Positions 1 to 14,400 of a stretch of 60,000 nt of DNA are shown here, one piece after another. The DNA comes from Apostichopus japonicus. Taxonomy: Eukaryota > Echinodermata > Holothuroidea > Aspidochirotida > Stichopodidae. The notes under the pieces are model-generated. The model was given only the letters and a program-made list of their open reading frames with translations, made no database searches and had not been told where the DNA came from. The stretch spans positions 7,353,001-7,413,000 of the forward strand of contig NC_092575.1 of assembly GCF_037975245.1 (NCBI RefSeq), in the 5' to 3' direction. Numbering within the stretch: the first letter of the stretch is position 1; the number at the start of each line of letters is the position of its first letter. The position numbers and the translations under genes are program-made.

Positions 1-436
1 TGATCTCATGTTATTTTGAACTCTAATAAATTCATATATTATATGAGAGTAAAATGCATATATCTTGGTACGATTACATTTACATAAAATTATTGAGTTC
101 CCTTCTCTCTAAGGTAATGTTTTTATTTATAAATTAACATTTCGCTATGTTGGTTCCCTGTTGTCATATTAACGTTGAGCGCTAAAAATTTACATACAGC
201 AGTAGTATTCTCGATCCTGCCTCGTTTATTCGAAATATAAACTTGTTCTTGTGAGACAAGATTCACGAAATGTTCAATACAGTCGAACATTAGTATGTTC
301 ATATGAGATAACATTCAGCATGCACGAAAGAGCAATACATGAATTCATAAGTAAATAAGGGAAGCAATTATAGCAAACATATGGTTTGTCTTTCAGTCAT
401 CGCATAGTTTTGTGCGGTTCAAATATATAAACACCG

Positions 437-438
<2 letters not shown>

Positions 439-497
<59 letters not shown>
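439..497. repeat. (TA)n microsatellite
   Basis: About 29 uninterrupted TA dinucleotides. Self-complementary, length-variable simple repeat in the intergenic region. Confidence 0.95.
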
Positions 498-500
<3 letters not shown>

Positions 501-3460
501 TGTTATTGAATTGGTTGCGATGATGAAAGTATGAACACGAACTAGCTACATCGGGTACCTCCTTAAGCCCTGCACCTAATCCCAGTGCACTATACTCAGG
601 CCCATATTATGTTGGGGGCACATAGGGACGTTCCCCCTTCCGTCCCCATGTAGACTACTGTGTCCTCGCCCCCAATCTGTGCCCACCACCATGTGAACAA
701 AATGTCCACAAGTTACAGGAAACGAGTATTGTGTACCTCCTTACATTGCTAGTGCCTCTCTGAACTGAAACTTTCTGGCATACGGGCCTGGCCCTGCTTT
801 ATTATAATTGTGTCTGTTTGTCTATATGACAGTCCATGTAATCACGAAAACTAACATGAAAAGTGACAGCAATTTCTGGACAGCGTGTATACAAGTACGC
901 GTGTTATGCTAACACTGCATGAAACTGTGTTATACATTACGTACATTTTCATACATGATAAACACTACAGTGGCAGTACATTACATATACCGTATCACGT
1001 GACCAAGTCAGAAAGTGGAGTAACGGTGTACTAGCGAAACCTAAGAAATTGGCCCGCCCTCTAAAAAATTTCCTAGCTGAGAGAATACCTTTTAATAAGC
1101 AAATGATTACATAAACGATAGACTGTCATGTCAATGATACGCAACAGAGCATACGATATGTGTATAGTTTCATAGAATCCCATCGGTAAATAGAGAAAGA
1201 AAAATCGTTTTCTATTTTTTTTTTTTTTTTTTTTTTGGCATCTAACGAAGTGACAATACTTCTTTCTAATTAATATACGCTTTGAATAATGTACCAAATC
1301 AGTGACACACATCACTGAATAGTGGTTTATGATCCTGAGTTCCATTGAAAAGAAAGCCTTCAGGGTTAAATGTATAGCTTCCAGTTTAATACCAGAGCAA
1401 ACAAGATTATATATTTCATATATTCAACTCATAGTCAACCGCAAAATACGTGTATGAAAAATCATTCAGTTTTCAAGTCTGTGATATCTTCCATTATTTG
1501 CATTGCTATTGTTAACTCGAGTGCATGCGGTAATGAATAAACCAGGAAGCTGGGCCTGTTTCTTCTACTTTTTCCTACAAACAAGGCTATAGAGATGACA
1601 CGCGAACTTACATAAAAGTTAATTAATATATAGATCTTATGGGAATGGAGAAAAACTTCCATTTCCTTGGAAATTTGCAATAAAGCTCTCAATGATGCTT
1701 ACAAAGTTGGGTAACTGAATTATACTCTAAACAACTCTCGTTTCTTGCAACCCGAAATTGAAGCTTCTCTCCTAGTCAGTCTACAGACTAGCTTTTCGAT
1801 ACTTGTTCGCAATTTACAATTAACTAAGAGCAAAATATAAGTTATTAATCTGAAACACGAAATTCATATCTTTAATTGCATTAGTCGTTCTTCTCCATTC
1901 GGCTAATATCGAATATATGTATATCTATTCATTCCTTAATGGATACAGCGAAGTGCCCGTCGAACGTACGAGTGCATTTATTTGCAAAAACGGTCATCGA
2001 ACACGCATGCGCAAAACTCCAGACGGGCGTCTCAGACTTGTTTTGAGACGGTTACAAATAGATGCTGTATACGTATAGTAAATATCATCGTCGCGAAACG
2101 GGTTTATTCTTAGTGACGATGTACGTGAGTGTAGCAGTGACGTCATTGATAGGCTCTACCTGTTACCCTGAATTCTGAGCTATACTTATATAAAGGCTAT
2201 ATGTTAATGTCTTTCAATATGTATTTAGCATACAGCTCGATGCCTCCTATTTTACGGTTAGATATCCGCAACCTGTATGGATTTGCCTACTATACCTGCA
2301 TAACTGCTGGGAACCGGGGTGCCGCTAGACCCGAGGCACCGAGGCTCCTGACAAGTTGAGGTTCCGAAAGCGCCGATTTCTGATTGGTCGCGAAAGGTGC
2401 CGTAGTTTTGTCCGAGGCGCCAAATATGCGTCGCTTGTTTCAAGGTCTCAGCGCCGACGGACGTGGATCACTGAATCGGTAGTAACTTAGGCCCCAGCCT
2501 GCAACACACGGCACCATGGGAGAGGAAACAGCCTGCGCCAGCCAACTGAGATTGATACACTGTGTATGTAGTGTATTAAGAACATGTTTTTTGATAACTC
2601 TATGATAAGACTAAACTATCAATAGAATGCAATAACACCTCCCTGTTGTTTAGCTACAGCAGGAACCGTCCGACGTGAACCATGCTGCAGGACAATCGCG
2701 CGAATCCAATCGCGCGAACTCGAACGCCATCGAAATAATCAATAACAGTTACAATGTATTCTGCAGCATGTGGGCGCAGTTAGTTTCCTCGGCCCACGGG
2801 GAGGGGGATGCTCCGGTCCCGCATCTCCCCGCCCAATAAGAAACCTCCTACCATAACATTTTTATCTGCTTATTTGCGATTGGGAAAAAGTTATTTTACC
2901 TTTCGCGCTCCATTGTTCTACTCGTCCACCAAAATAATGTTTGCTAATTATACTCTTTCATTATAATTCTTTGCCCTACCGACTCTCTCCCACAATACTC
3001 CACTAACTAAAAACAGCACATATATGTATAACGCATAAACATACAATACATATAACACATAAATATATAACACATACTAATTATAACACATGTAATACAT
3101 AAAAGAACGCGGAGACGTATGTTTCTGTTACTGATGGACGATATTATGGTAAGATATAACTTTGCTATCATATAGTGTGGAATGCGCCGCTGTGAAAGGC
3201 AAAACAGAGAGACGTTTTTAGAGGTTCGCAAAGAAAAGGCGTTTCGCCAGCACGCCTACAAAAAAAATTGTGAGCTACACATAGGCTACAACAACTAAAT
3301 ATGTATCGAATACTTAAACATAAAAAACCTGTTTGTTTGCAATGAATGATAGTACAGATCAAGGCATTCAAGACTCGACTAACGCGACAACGAACAGAAT
3401 ACTAAAGCTGATGTAGCAATGAATTTGTAAAACAAGATTGACGCGGCAATTTACAGCCGA

Positions 3461-3505
3461 GTCAGCCTCAGATTGACACTAGAATTACCGTCGGATGAGG
3501 CTGAC
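3461..3505. repeat. Short inverted repeat
   Basis: GTCAGCCTCA at 3461-3470 is exactly complementary to TGAGGCTGAC at 3496-3505, with a 25-nt loop. It could form a hairpin. No neighbouring gene gives it a role. Confidence 0.6.
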
Positions 3506-4751
3506 GATATCTACCGGAATATATCACTGCAATGTTGCGTTTTACACGAAGCCAAAGCGTCGCTCGGGCAAAGTGGAAAATAATTGGAACTTAGTGTTGA
3601 TGAGATCATGAGCAGCACTTATAGTTGTAACTTCAGTTGTAAATTTGCGTTATTTTGACTAGAGTCATGCAATATTCGCACATTCTGAGATTGCCCGAAA
3701 GTGTTTTTAAGGATCGCTGCAATTATAACCGTCCGGTTGATGCCGACTGTTAATTCTCGAACTAGTCAATGTTTAAAGTCGGGTTCCTTTAAGTTTGCGT
3801 CATATAGGCTTTACCTATAACATGTTATAGGCCTATGATTTTTCTTCTTTTGTTCGTTGGCTAGGTTCATGCCTAATTTTATTATTACTGATTCGACTGC
3901 GCTGTATTAACTTGTAGCAGACTACACTTCCATCCACATGTATCTCTCTTTAAGCATTCGACTATCATGGACGCTTCTAAACTCACCGCATGGCAACTTG
4001 TCAAGCAATGTTAAACTTGAGAAATGAACGAGAGAACAAGAAAGTAAGGTATAGGCCTACACTACAACTACAATCTTATCTCTTACGTTTCAACCAGCTA
4101 TAATGAAATATTATGTAAACACATGTGGTTTAGGCACAAACTCTTGATCCATGAAGAACCTCGATGTTTTAAGTTGTACCTACAGGAAAATGCCTGCTTA
4201 AATCAATCGATATTAACATTGTTACAATATATATGTACCTCATACACGTATTCAAAATTACGGCCTAGGCCTATACATTGTAACAAACATGAATCAATAG
4301 AACTATAGATGACGCATACAATAATTACAAGCCTCGTAAAAGTTGAATGAGCCTCGTGATACATATAATAAACAAAGCCGTATATCAGTTACAATATGCT
4401 GGGACTAATCTTTTATGTATTGTTATGTAAATGAGATCTGAATTCATTCGTGTAATTGGTCGAGGTCGTTAGGACACCTTATATAATAGAGATATATACG
4501 CTCTCGCCCCACGTTCGCAGCCGGGCTCTTTCCCTATTTATTGTTACAGACAAGAGTTTGTCATCCAGCTGTATCCCGAGCAGGGATTTATCAACATCTG
4601 GTTACTAGATCTCTAACACATCAGCATGATATCTTAACATGGTTCATCAAGTATATAACAACTCGAGTAATGCCACAAATCATGCATGAACCACCCAGTT
4701 TCACCCAGTTGGGACAATTTTTTTTTGCTCTACTGTAGTGTTATGCCATGC

Positions 4752-4850
4752 TTCAAAGCACTCGTATTGTCAGTACGAGCAGTATGAATATCATATCTCT
4801 ATCAGATCAACGTTGGGAACTGTTTGCACTGACAATACCAGTGCTTTGAG
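4752..4850. repeat. Inverted repeat with 23-bp arms
   Basis: The arm at 4752-4774 and the arm at 4828-4850 are inverted copies with one mismatch, separated by 53 bp. Further out, a second pair sharing CAGTTGGGACAAT lies near 4703-4715 and, inverted, near 4884-4896, so the symmetry reaches about 200 bp. This is the build of a small foldback or MITE-type element, but I could not define outer ends or a target duplication. Confidence 0.6.
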
Positions 4851-7800
4851 AGTACAGTTTTAGAGACGTATTAGCATTAGGAGATTGTCCCAACTGGCTG
4901 CCAGTTTCAGCAGAGTTGTGAATATTCATTAAATAGCGTATGATTTTCGGGGTTAGCAGCATTAAAACGGTAATTTTTTGTCTGTTGAAACAGACAATAC
5001 ATGAATTGATCCATACATAACGCATTCTGTTGTCACGATACTACGACTTGTTCTCAAACGAAACCACGTACACCGTTTCTAGTCTAGACACTCGAATAAC
5101 GCTTACAGAAGCTTCATATTCACAACACAAGTTCAGTTACGACTTTCAAAACTGATCGTCTATGAATGGCGCTTCTGCAGTGGTGTAGGTCTATATGTAT
5201 ACATTTCTGCGGAAAATGTATATTCGCGTGGGTATGTGCGTGTTGGTGTATGTGTGTCCGTATCACTACCACGTACAGTCTGTCTTCTTCAGAAGCCTAT
5301 TCGGGGAGTTTAAACGGAACAAAAAGAAATGGGTTAACTTGTCATACCATATAGCATCAATTGAGAATTGTATGGCGCATCAATCAAAACGACTGGGTGA
5401 ACGATGTTATTGACTGCCTTCGTCAAACCTGTGACAAACATACAACTACAATATTCATATCAAGATCCTTCTTAAGGATTAAACAGGAGTTAGTTTCTCC
5501 TAAAAAGACGATTCCAATCTCTACAACGTTTGTCACGTGACAGAACATTAAAGCGACTGCGACGTTTCCGTGATGTCTGATTGGTCTGTAAATATACCAT
5601 CCAGTTAATATTTCATTTCATGTGATACCTTACAGGGTTTTTGGTTCTCCTTTCAGTATTTTTAAATCAATAATGCAATAATGCTTAAATCTCACAAGAT
5701 TGCAGGGAAGCGGTCTCAAAGTATGTATGGGTTATGAGATATGTTATTAAAAGAATGTGAATTGAAAAGGACCATGTAAAGTACGTCTAACTAGACTGGA
5801 GACGGTGAGGTAGGGATGGAATGAAGGGGGTGCGGGGGGGGGGGGCGGTTGGATAGATGGATGGATTGTTTCAGACATGTGGATGGATTTAGCAATTCAA
5901 GTCACCGGTTCTGGAAGGGAAGAGGCACGCGGGGTGACTGAATAGTAATTAATTAAGAGTAAAATAATCGACAGTAAAGGGATGGAACAACCTAACAAAG
6001 TTAACAATCAAACTGTAAATAAGTAGAAAAGTCTGCTGTCACATTGAATGCCTCAATTCATTGATGTTGCAGTATAGCTTTGATATTGTAAATATGTTCA
6101 CATTCATGTGTGTATAGGAATACGAATGGTTACTTACTTTCAAACAGAAAAAAAAAATAGTATTTAATACTAGGCTAAACTATTTAATAGGTTTTTATCT
6201 GTTTGTCTACAGAGGAATCTGTTATAATTATCTTGCCCATAGGCTGGGAAAAAAATACATTCCTAAAAAAATTTGAACTGGTCAATTTATCAGAGAGGTG
6301 CTAAAATGTTGAGACCAAATATTTTTAATAAAAGGATGAGGGGTGGGGAGGGTGAAGGGAGAGGATAGGAATCCATGAGGTGAAAATAAGAGATATTTAT
6401 TATGGTTATCAAACTAACCCTGAACACATATTAAGTATGGTATTATATAGTATTTTTGTGTCCTTTAACTTCCACGTTCCTGCGCTGTTCATTCATAGCT
6501 TTACTGACAGACCCTGTACTTGCCGGGGGTCAGAGTGGGACAAGCCTGATTGAGCTGTGCAAAGCCCGGCTCCTGCAGGCTGTAGTTGCACCTGCATAGA
6601 TGTCAGGTTTTAAACGCTGGTCTTTGTATTTTTAGTGTAAGATTCAAGCCATGCATCTTTTTAATAAAAACAGCCAAACATTATACAGTCAAAGAAGGAA
6701 ACATCAAGTTTGTAGCTTTTTCATGATTTCTTTTAACCAGGACTTATACAGCAAACTTTTAGATACATACAAATTTAGAGAATTGCTCTTGCATTATAGT
6801 AACGTTTTTAACTACAGATTTTTAAATATACCAACCTATCTTATTCCGGCGTTAAATCTGATCAAACGCTCATGGAAAGACATATTGACACGATGACAGT
6901 AAAGCAAAAAGCAAGATCAGCCTTAAAAAGAAAAAGTCTGTGCTCAGTGTGCTGATAGCATCACAAAAATCGACCACGAACCATCGACCCTTCAGCCAGT
7001 GATATTTTTATTCAAGAAATCCATATAAGGTCATTAACAGAATGGACTATCAAAAAGATCTAAACAGTCCTCAAAACTGATACATATGATAATGTCAATA
7101 TGTTCTTAGATCAATCACCATCGTGCAACTTTGATCTGTTTCATGCAATCACTGGTATGTACTCTATGCAGCATTGATGACATAACATAACATAAAGATA
7201 ATGGTCTCTGTCCCGGATTGAGCCGTTTGAAGGACACATTAACCGAATACTACCCATGAGTCTCTCTCTCTGCTGTTCTGAGTTCAGCAATTAGCATTCA
7301 CCGTGTATCCCCACACTGCCTTCCTTTTTCTCCTTCAGTATTACATATTATCAAAAAATGCTTTTCCCAAGCGCACGATGACCATTTCTTTGAACAGACC
7401 TTTTGTTGATAAACACAGGACTACTTTGCTTGGTTTTTGAATTTTTAATTAGCGTAGTATTTCTCTGTCAAACATCTAACCCCCAACCCCCCCCCCCCCC
7501 CCCTAAAAGGACAATGTCACAATTGTGCGATTATTAACTACACAATACTACCTACAAAAGGCGTGTAGGGTTAGGGATCGGTTCTCTCGTGTTTATCATG
7601 GAATCCGTTATGAGGCTTTAAGACCAACGATCATCCACTTTTGAGATCTACCACAAAATATGAATAATCTAATATTCTGAACAAAGGATGAAACCAACAG
7701 ATGACAGTTTTTTGGTCATGTTAATACATATCAAAGAGCAAGAAACCTCAGATAAAACAATAACTGTGAATTTGAGTCAATAACAGTTATCTCCTTCCAT

Positions 7801-7893
7801 AAAACTAGCATTTAATTACCTTACACGTGAAAATAAAACATACACTCGTTTGCAATTTCCATTGTTATTTCCAATGCTAGTAGGCCTACTATC

Positions 7894-7896
<3 letters not shown>

Positions 7897-7945
<49 letters not shown>
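7897..7945. repeat. (TA)n microsatellite
   Basis: About 24 TA dinucleotides followed by a short poly(T). It lies just beyond the predicted 3' end of TRAPPC11. Confidence 0.95.
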
Positions 7946-7949
<4 letters not shown>

Positions 7950-8177
7950 TTTTTTTTATGTGTTATATTTACTTACTTCAGTGCTATATTCAGAACTTCT
8001 AATCCATATTTCCATGCTTATATTACACTATATATTAAGCATCCAGAATGAATTCTTCCATCGTAACTTCAATGCATTACATAAATAATTTGTACCGATA
8101 TCAAAACAAATTTTACATTCTCATTATAGGTTTACTATATTAGTTTTTATGCTCCCCCCCCCTCGTTTGTTTCATAT

Positions 8178-8183
8178 TTTATT
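8178..8183 (-). terminator. TRAPPC11: Predicted poly(A) signal of TRAPPC11
   Basis: AATAAA on the minus strand about 280 bp after the TRAPPC11 stop codon. It is the first canonical hexamer I noticed downstream, giving a 3' UTR of roughly 300 nt. The region is A/T-rich, so chance occurrence is possible. Confidence 0.45.
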
Positions 8184-8458
8184 TTACTTGACTCTAACCT
8201 TGAGTATATCAGGCAAGAGTTTTCTTACAGATAAAGAGATGAAATTAAAAAAAGAAGAAAAAAAAAAACGACTCAATGATGAAATGACTCCGAATCGAGT
8301 CCTTGAACTTCCAAATCCAGGGTAGTCGTGGCAAATACCAAAGGTTGAATCAACCACTCAAGGTAAGCCAATGTCTCTATATGCCATCCAAAATGGATGA
8401 AATCCTCTCTGCTCTTACCACAGGTTTTTTCTTCTTTTTCTTTTCTTCTGCCACGGCT

Positions 8459-8482
8459 TCATTGAATATCTTTTCCTTGCGG
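8459..8482 (-). CDS. TRAPPC11: TRAPPC11 exon 30 (terminal)
   Basis: Residues 1170-1176, PQGKDIQ, then TGA. The PQG matches the vertebrate KPQGR just before the C terminus. Acceptor CTGCAG. Too short to be found as an open frame; the phase and the PQG motif support it. Confidence 0.85.
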   Translation of the reverse strand, partial: PQGKDIQ

Positions 8483-11400
8483 CTGCAGAGTGATGAAAGG
8501 ACAGACAAAGTTAACACGGATGGGGAAAAACGAGACGGGCACTCGATGAAGTAACATCCCTTGTCAATATTTCGTGATACTTATTGTCCATACAGGTTGT
8601 AAGCTTTTGCTACAATTTCTGAGAAACTGTCGTAGGATATAGTTTTTGATAAGTCGCTCCATAGTGAAACAAATGAACGACCAGTGCTGCGGGAGAATAT
8701 TTCTTAGAACTGTGGACATGAGCACAGCCATGTATACCTCTTACGGGAATAAAATGGAGGCATAGCCCCTCCATCCTCCCCACCCCCCCCTGCCTCCTTG
8801 CACTGGTAGACAGAATATTACAAAAAAACAAAAAACATAGGCTGGTGTACTGAACATAACTATATAGCAAGTATGTGCCGTATAACCTAAACAGTATAAA
8901 ATGATTCAACATTGTTTCTACAAGTTCCAAATGTAGCACCATCCTCCATTTCACCAAAATTTCTCACAAAGGAAGAGACCATCCCTTCCCCTGGATGACA
9001 TGTTTTAAACCCACCCCCATCCCCAAAAAGAACAAAAACACATCCCAGTACAAAAATGGTGGTTTCACCCCCTTGCCCCTAGATATTGAATGTGTGAATA
9101 CAAAATGCAGATTGCTGCATGAAGAGAAGATTAAGTTTGATTAACCTTCTCATATAATCAGCCTACCATTAATGAGGTCATTAATTTGTATATAATATTA
9201 AGATTGCATAATCTTTCCCAGTAATATCTTCGGTTTCTGAAAAACATGGTGATACAACCGGGGAAGATAAAATACCACAATAGTTTGAAAGTGTGGGTCG
9301 CCCTTTGATGTCCCTTTGATGGGCTTGCTGATACCCACATAAAAGTAACATATATATATAGTTTTATACATGACCTATTCAGACTCAATTTCAAATGTGA
9401 AAAGGAATTTTCAAACAAAATTTAAGGCCAAATTGTCATTTTTGGATGTTTGTATATTTCAACATGTGAAATCAAAAGATATTAGAATGTTTAACAGCGG
9501 TAGTACTATTTCCTTCCTGTTGGTCGATAACGTGTTACAAAATAGATTACATTTTAAACATACTTTCATACTGCGAAAACAACTCTCTCGTTAATTTGAC
9601 AAAATATTTTCACTTAAAGCTAACTGGAGCATTATTATTATTATTATTATATTTTGAAGTTTACAGAAAAAACAGTACCTTTATAAAGATGTGAGAGGGC
9701 ATCATTTTCTGGGTGGTTTCCTTGCTGATGTCTGGCGCTTGGGGTAGTGTTAACTGCATTGTGGGTAATTTGACGTACCCTGGTACCAGAGGGTAAAGAT
9801 TATACGAAAGGGTGTGGCAATCCTTTGGCAAGATCCGAAAAAAGACCTGTCGAGAGAAGGATGGAAAGGTAAGCGTTAGATTAACAAGAAGAAAAACAAA
9901 ATTTCCCGCAGAAATGTGAAAAATAATTTTTCATGGATTGAAAGGTAGCTTGACTGCCACTCCTAGCCCCCTCCCCATATGTTGCAATTCATCCAAGCTA
10001 CAAGTTCGCATGAAACTTCCATCACCCGCTCCATCCATATGCTTATGAATATACCGTTTGACACTTTGGGGTTCATTGATACAATGTCAAGCAAAACTGA
10101 TTTTTTTTCTATGCTCTTGAAGCGACTGTCTGCATTGGTTTTGGACAATATTCAATACTGCTTGACACTTAAAAAAAAAATGATTTTGCTTGAAAGAATG
10201 TATTATATCCTTAAATTGGTAAACATGTGCTCGTAATTAGTTCATTAGTTTAAATATGCAAGCTTCATTTTCACTTAAGAAAGAACAAAACTAACAAGTC
10301 TTGAAAGAAATATTGAAATTTTGCAGTATGATTTCAACATTTCACGATTACTTATATGGGAAGATGTCCCGCCAAAGAAAAGTCAAACGACGATCCTTAA
10401 TTTCTCGTTAATCAAACATATTAATTAGTCGAAAGACTCGAGGAAACTAAGTTGGATCATTTGCATACTGTTTTTGTGTAATACATACTCAAATGGCTTT
10501 ATGGTACTAACAGTGACCAGGAAAGACTGCCCAAAATGTCTAAAAGCTCTATTTATTATGTAATGTAGAGGTCACAGGAGATAAAATTTCCCATGAAACA
10601 CTTTCACAAAGTTCCACCTTCCCAATATCCCACCCGTATGGAGTGTTAGCTCAGTGGTTAACGCAGGTGCCTTTCAATCATAAGGTCCCGAGTTCAAGTC
10701 ACTCCAAGCTTAATGTATGTCATCCAGTTACAGAGTTGTTGACAATTGACAATTCATAATCATGGACGTTAAATATGAATCTAAGAGACTGACTTCGGGC
10801 AGTTTTGGCTTTGATAAGCCAATGATGGCTTCTTCGCGAGTTCCTGCTTGCAGGATGATCTAAAATACATACATACATACACATACATATCATTCTCGAC
10901 TGCCAGATTCAGAAGGAACCTTTCTCTCAAATTACCTGTTTGTTTCCGGATAACATGAAAGCATCGGATGGTAGGACATTAGCCTCGACACTCTGTACAG
11001 TTGTAGTCTTGTTGTAGATGGTGTACACGACGGGCAACTGCGCCCTCACGCTGCCGAACGGAGGAATGGTGCTGTCGATATAAAGCGACAGTTCTTTCAG
11101 CGCCACCTCTGGAAGTGGTAAGATGCTCTTGATGGCCGGTAGGTCCGAGTTAGAAGAATTTCTGTTGGAATCGAAGGAGGGAAAAAGAATGTTGGTAATG
11201 GTTTTTCTTCGCTGTAATGCTTGAGGTTCCCTTTATGAAGTAATATGTTTTTGTATTAAAGTCTAATGAAAATATTCTGCTAAGCTGAGGTTCCTTTTTG
11301 TGTTATGCTGCAAATTATATTATGCTCAAGACTCATCTGTTTAATTAATTGTTCACTGTTGTTCATTTTTGCTTGCATTATTGTCTTGTACTATGTTTAC

Positions 11401-14400
11401 TGTTTTTTGTTTTGCTGTTGCACTGTTTGTGTCACTGGTCCATGAGCGTCTTTTTTACAGATACCGGCTCATTATAAATGTCCATTATTATTATTATTAT
11501 TAATTCCATTTATGCAAGGGCTGAGATTTCATACACTTATTATAATGCAGACATCCAGCTAAGATGAGATGCCCATGACAATATATATGTAATATAAATA
11601 TATATAATGTTGTAACTCCTCATATATATAATGCTAGGATTCCATGTATTCAATACTCTGAGATAACATATATGAACAGATTTCATTTACATATTGTGCA
11701 TATTCTCTGCTCAGCAATGATTACAATCATGTTCAATCCTATGATTTCTTCTATATATAATGCTTGGATTCCATGTATGGGATTCTCTGAGATAACATAT
11801 ATGAACAGATTTCATTAACATATTATGTAGACTCTCTGCTCAGCAGTGATTCCATTCATGTTTAATCCTGTGATTCCTTCTATATATATATATATTGCTG
11901 AGATTCCATTCATGTAAAGCTGATTTTCCATTCATGTAGTGGTGATGTTCTGTTTATACAATGGTGGATGTGTGTATGCTAACATTGCCCAAGGACAACT
12001 AGGGACTCTGTTTATAGCATAAGGAAACTCATGAGAAGGCTTGGAAACTCAATTTCACTTTTTACAATAATGTGATTATAAATGCATTTCATCACCAAAA
12101 GTAATGATACGCAATAAGCTGACACCAAGAAAAAGGGCCTAAACAAGAACAGCCAATATCATTGAAACAGTTTTCTATTGAAACGGTGCTCTAAACATTG
12201 ACGATATCTCCTAGGTGAGAGATCTTAAAAACCTCTCTATAAACAAAGTTACTAAACACTACAAATATTCTATTCTGAAGCATTATCAAATCATCAATAC
12301 TAGATTCTGGCTACAAAAGCCATCCGATAAATTATTTCCTCTCCTGTTTTACCTCTTCCACTCCAGCACGTACTCTCCGAGAGGTATCAAGCCATTCTTG
12401 GTGGATGGTGTTGCCTTCAAACCGATACATTCTGTGGCTGCGTCGTTATTCTTCAGAGAAACTAGATGTCAATCAAAAGAGTCAAATAATATCATTTAAA
12501 GCAGACTGTTCTGTTTCATATTTCTTTAACAACGTTACATATTAAACTTTTGTACATTTTCTAGCAGATCCATATCCATTTGTTGTTTTGCTCTTCAAGT
12601 AACAGTTTACCTAATCCAGCAAATGCGCTATAAAGTTTTCTACCGGCTTTGCAAACAGCTATCAACAGTTTAGCCAAAAATCACTTGATGACAATAATAA
12701 TGTGACATGGTTCGATAAAGTACCTCCCCCGAAAGAGGGCAGGGGACATGACCAGGTCATCCGGAGCGTAAAATTATTAGAACCTCAGAGAGAGACTAGG
12801 CGGACATGATCTGCGTCACGTGCTGCATCGACCACTTTATTAAGGGGCGTTCTGGTCAGAGCCTCTCCAATCAAAACTTGGACTGACAAATAAACAAAGG
12901 AAATGTCAGACAGACCTTCACAACATTCCATAATACAATTAACTTAACAATACAGCATGCTGTCAACAAACAATGAAACAGCTTGCTATGCTGAGTAAGA
13001 GTATGGCATTCGGTACATAACATCTCACAGATTTAATGTGTATGTGTGGGTGTATGGGTGTGTGTCTGTATGTATGTAATCGAGAGACTCTGAACCACTT
13101 ACTGTTAGCAACCTGTGAATCTGGCTCATCTCCGGGGATAAACACCGACTTTGACTAGTAAAAGAAGAAAAGAATATTTTTTCCATTATGTATTATATAG
13201 TAACAAGTATACATGAAAAAATTAATGTTCCCATGACCCCTCCTGCACACAGTTACATCCAAATCCACCATTGCCTCCCCCATCCCCCCCTCCACATCTC
13301 AACCTATCACACCCCACCACCCCCACCATTCCCACCCACACATAATCAAGAGTAAACTAAACTAATTACATTACAAACCAGACACAAAATACAGACACAG
13401 ATTTTTACGTGAGTCATCCAGACCGAGTGGAATGATTTTTTTTTTGCATCGTCATGTTTAGTGATAGAATTTCACATTAAAATGGATACAGAAGAGTTCT
13501 TGCTTCCGATGGTCGAGATGAATACGGTGTCTATTTTTAGAAGGAAAATAAAAGTCCACAAAAATCTTCACCTGCAGGAAAAGTCATCAGCAGAAAAAAA
13601 AAAAAAAACCCATCAAAAATCAATTTTACGTTAAGGTTCGTTACATGTTTTATACTTGTTTATTGCCAAAAGAATGGTTGTCCTATTTTCTGGCTAAGTA
13701 GGTCCCCCGAGCTGTGAATTTCTGGGTCACTCCTCCAAATCTTTGAAAGCATGTGCTGTAAATCCCACATCAATAAAATTTAACTTTAATCTCAAGATTC
13801 TTTCATGAAAATTTCCCGCTTTTTTTGGGAGGGAATTAAAAGAAATTATGAGACATGTCGTCTGGATTGATGTGAACTTTGTGTGAAAAGGCAAAAAAAT
13901 GTAGAAAATTGTATTCAGTAGGAAAGGATCCTGTCATGTATGAAATGAAATAACACAAGATGAAATCAACCTTTAAATTGGTTAAACAAAACAGTAAAAT
14001 TGCAGCATGATGGTTTGGGCTTAACGGATGAAAACGGGAGGAGATATATTGCTGTGTACAATGACAGCAATAATGAAAGTCTTGGGTTCAGTTTGTAAAT
14101 ACAACATGTTTAGAATGTGTTACATGTTTAGAATGCGTAACATATTTAGAATGTGCAACATGTTTAGAATATGCAACATGTTTAGAATGTACAACATGTT
14201 TAGAATGTACAACATGTTTAGAATGTACAACATGTTTAGAATGTACAACATGTGGAGAATGTGTAACATATTAGCATGTCCAACAAGTTTAGCATGTGCA
14301 ACATGTATTAGAATGTACAACATGTTTAGAATGTACAACATGTTTAAAATGTGTCACATTTAGAATGTACAACATGTTTAGAATGTGCACAAGTTTAGAA

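Larger units (their letters stand above)
1..8160. other. Intergenic region, no gene recognised
   Basis: I find no reading frame here with a recognisable protein family or a chain of plausible spliced exons. The stretch is AT-rich and holds two (TA)n runs, poly(T), poly(G) and poly(C) tracts and two inverted repeats listed separately. Around 2188 there is a TATATAAAGG motif in a somewhat CpG-richer patch (about 1950-2850) that could belong to a promoter, but no downstream coding exon supports this. The region lies downstream of TRAPPC11. Confidence 0.6.

Noticed and set aside
2188-2197. TATA box of an unseen gene
   Set aside because: TATATAAAGG is present but no coding exon or other promoter support was found nearby.
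6651-6896. 81-residue open frame on the plus strand
   Set aside because: No recognisable domain, AT-rich composition and no exon structure around it.
10640-10710. tRNA gene
   Set aside because: A and B boxes are present but the cloverleaf does not close and the sequence continues into a body shared with another copy; it is a SINE head.
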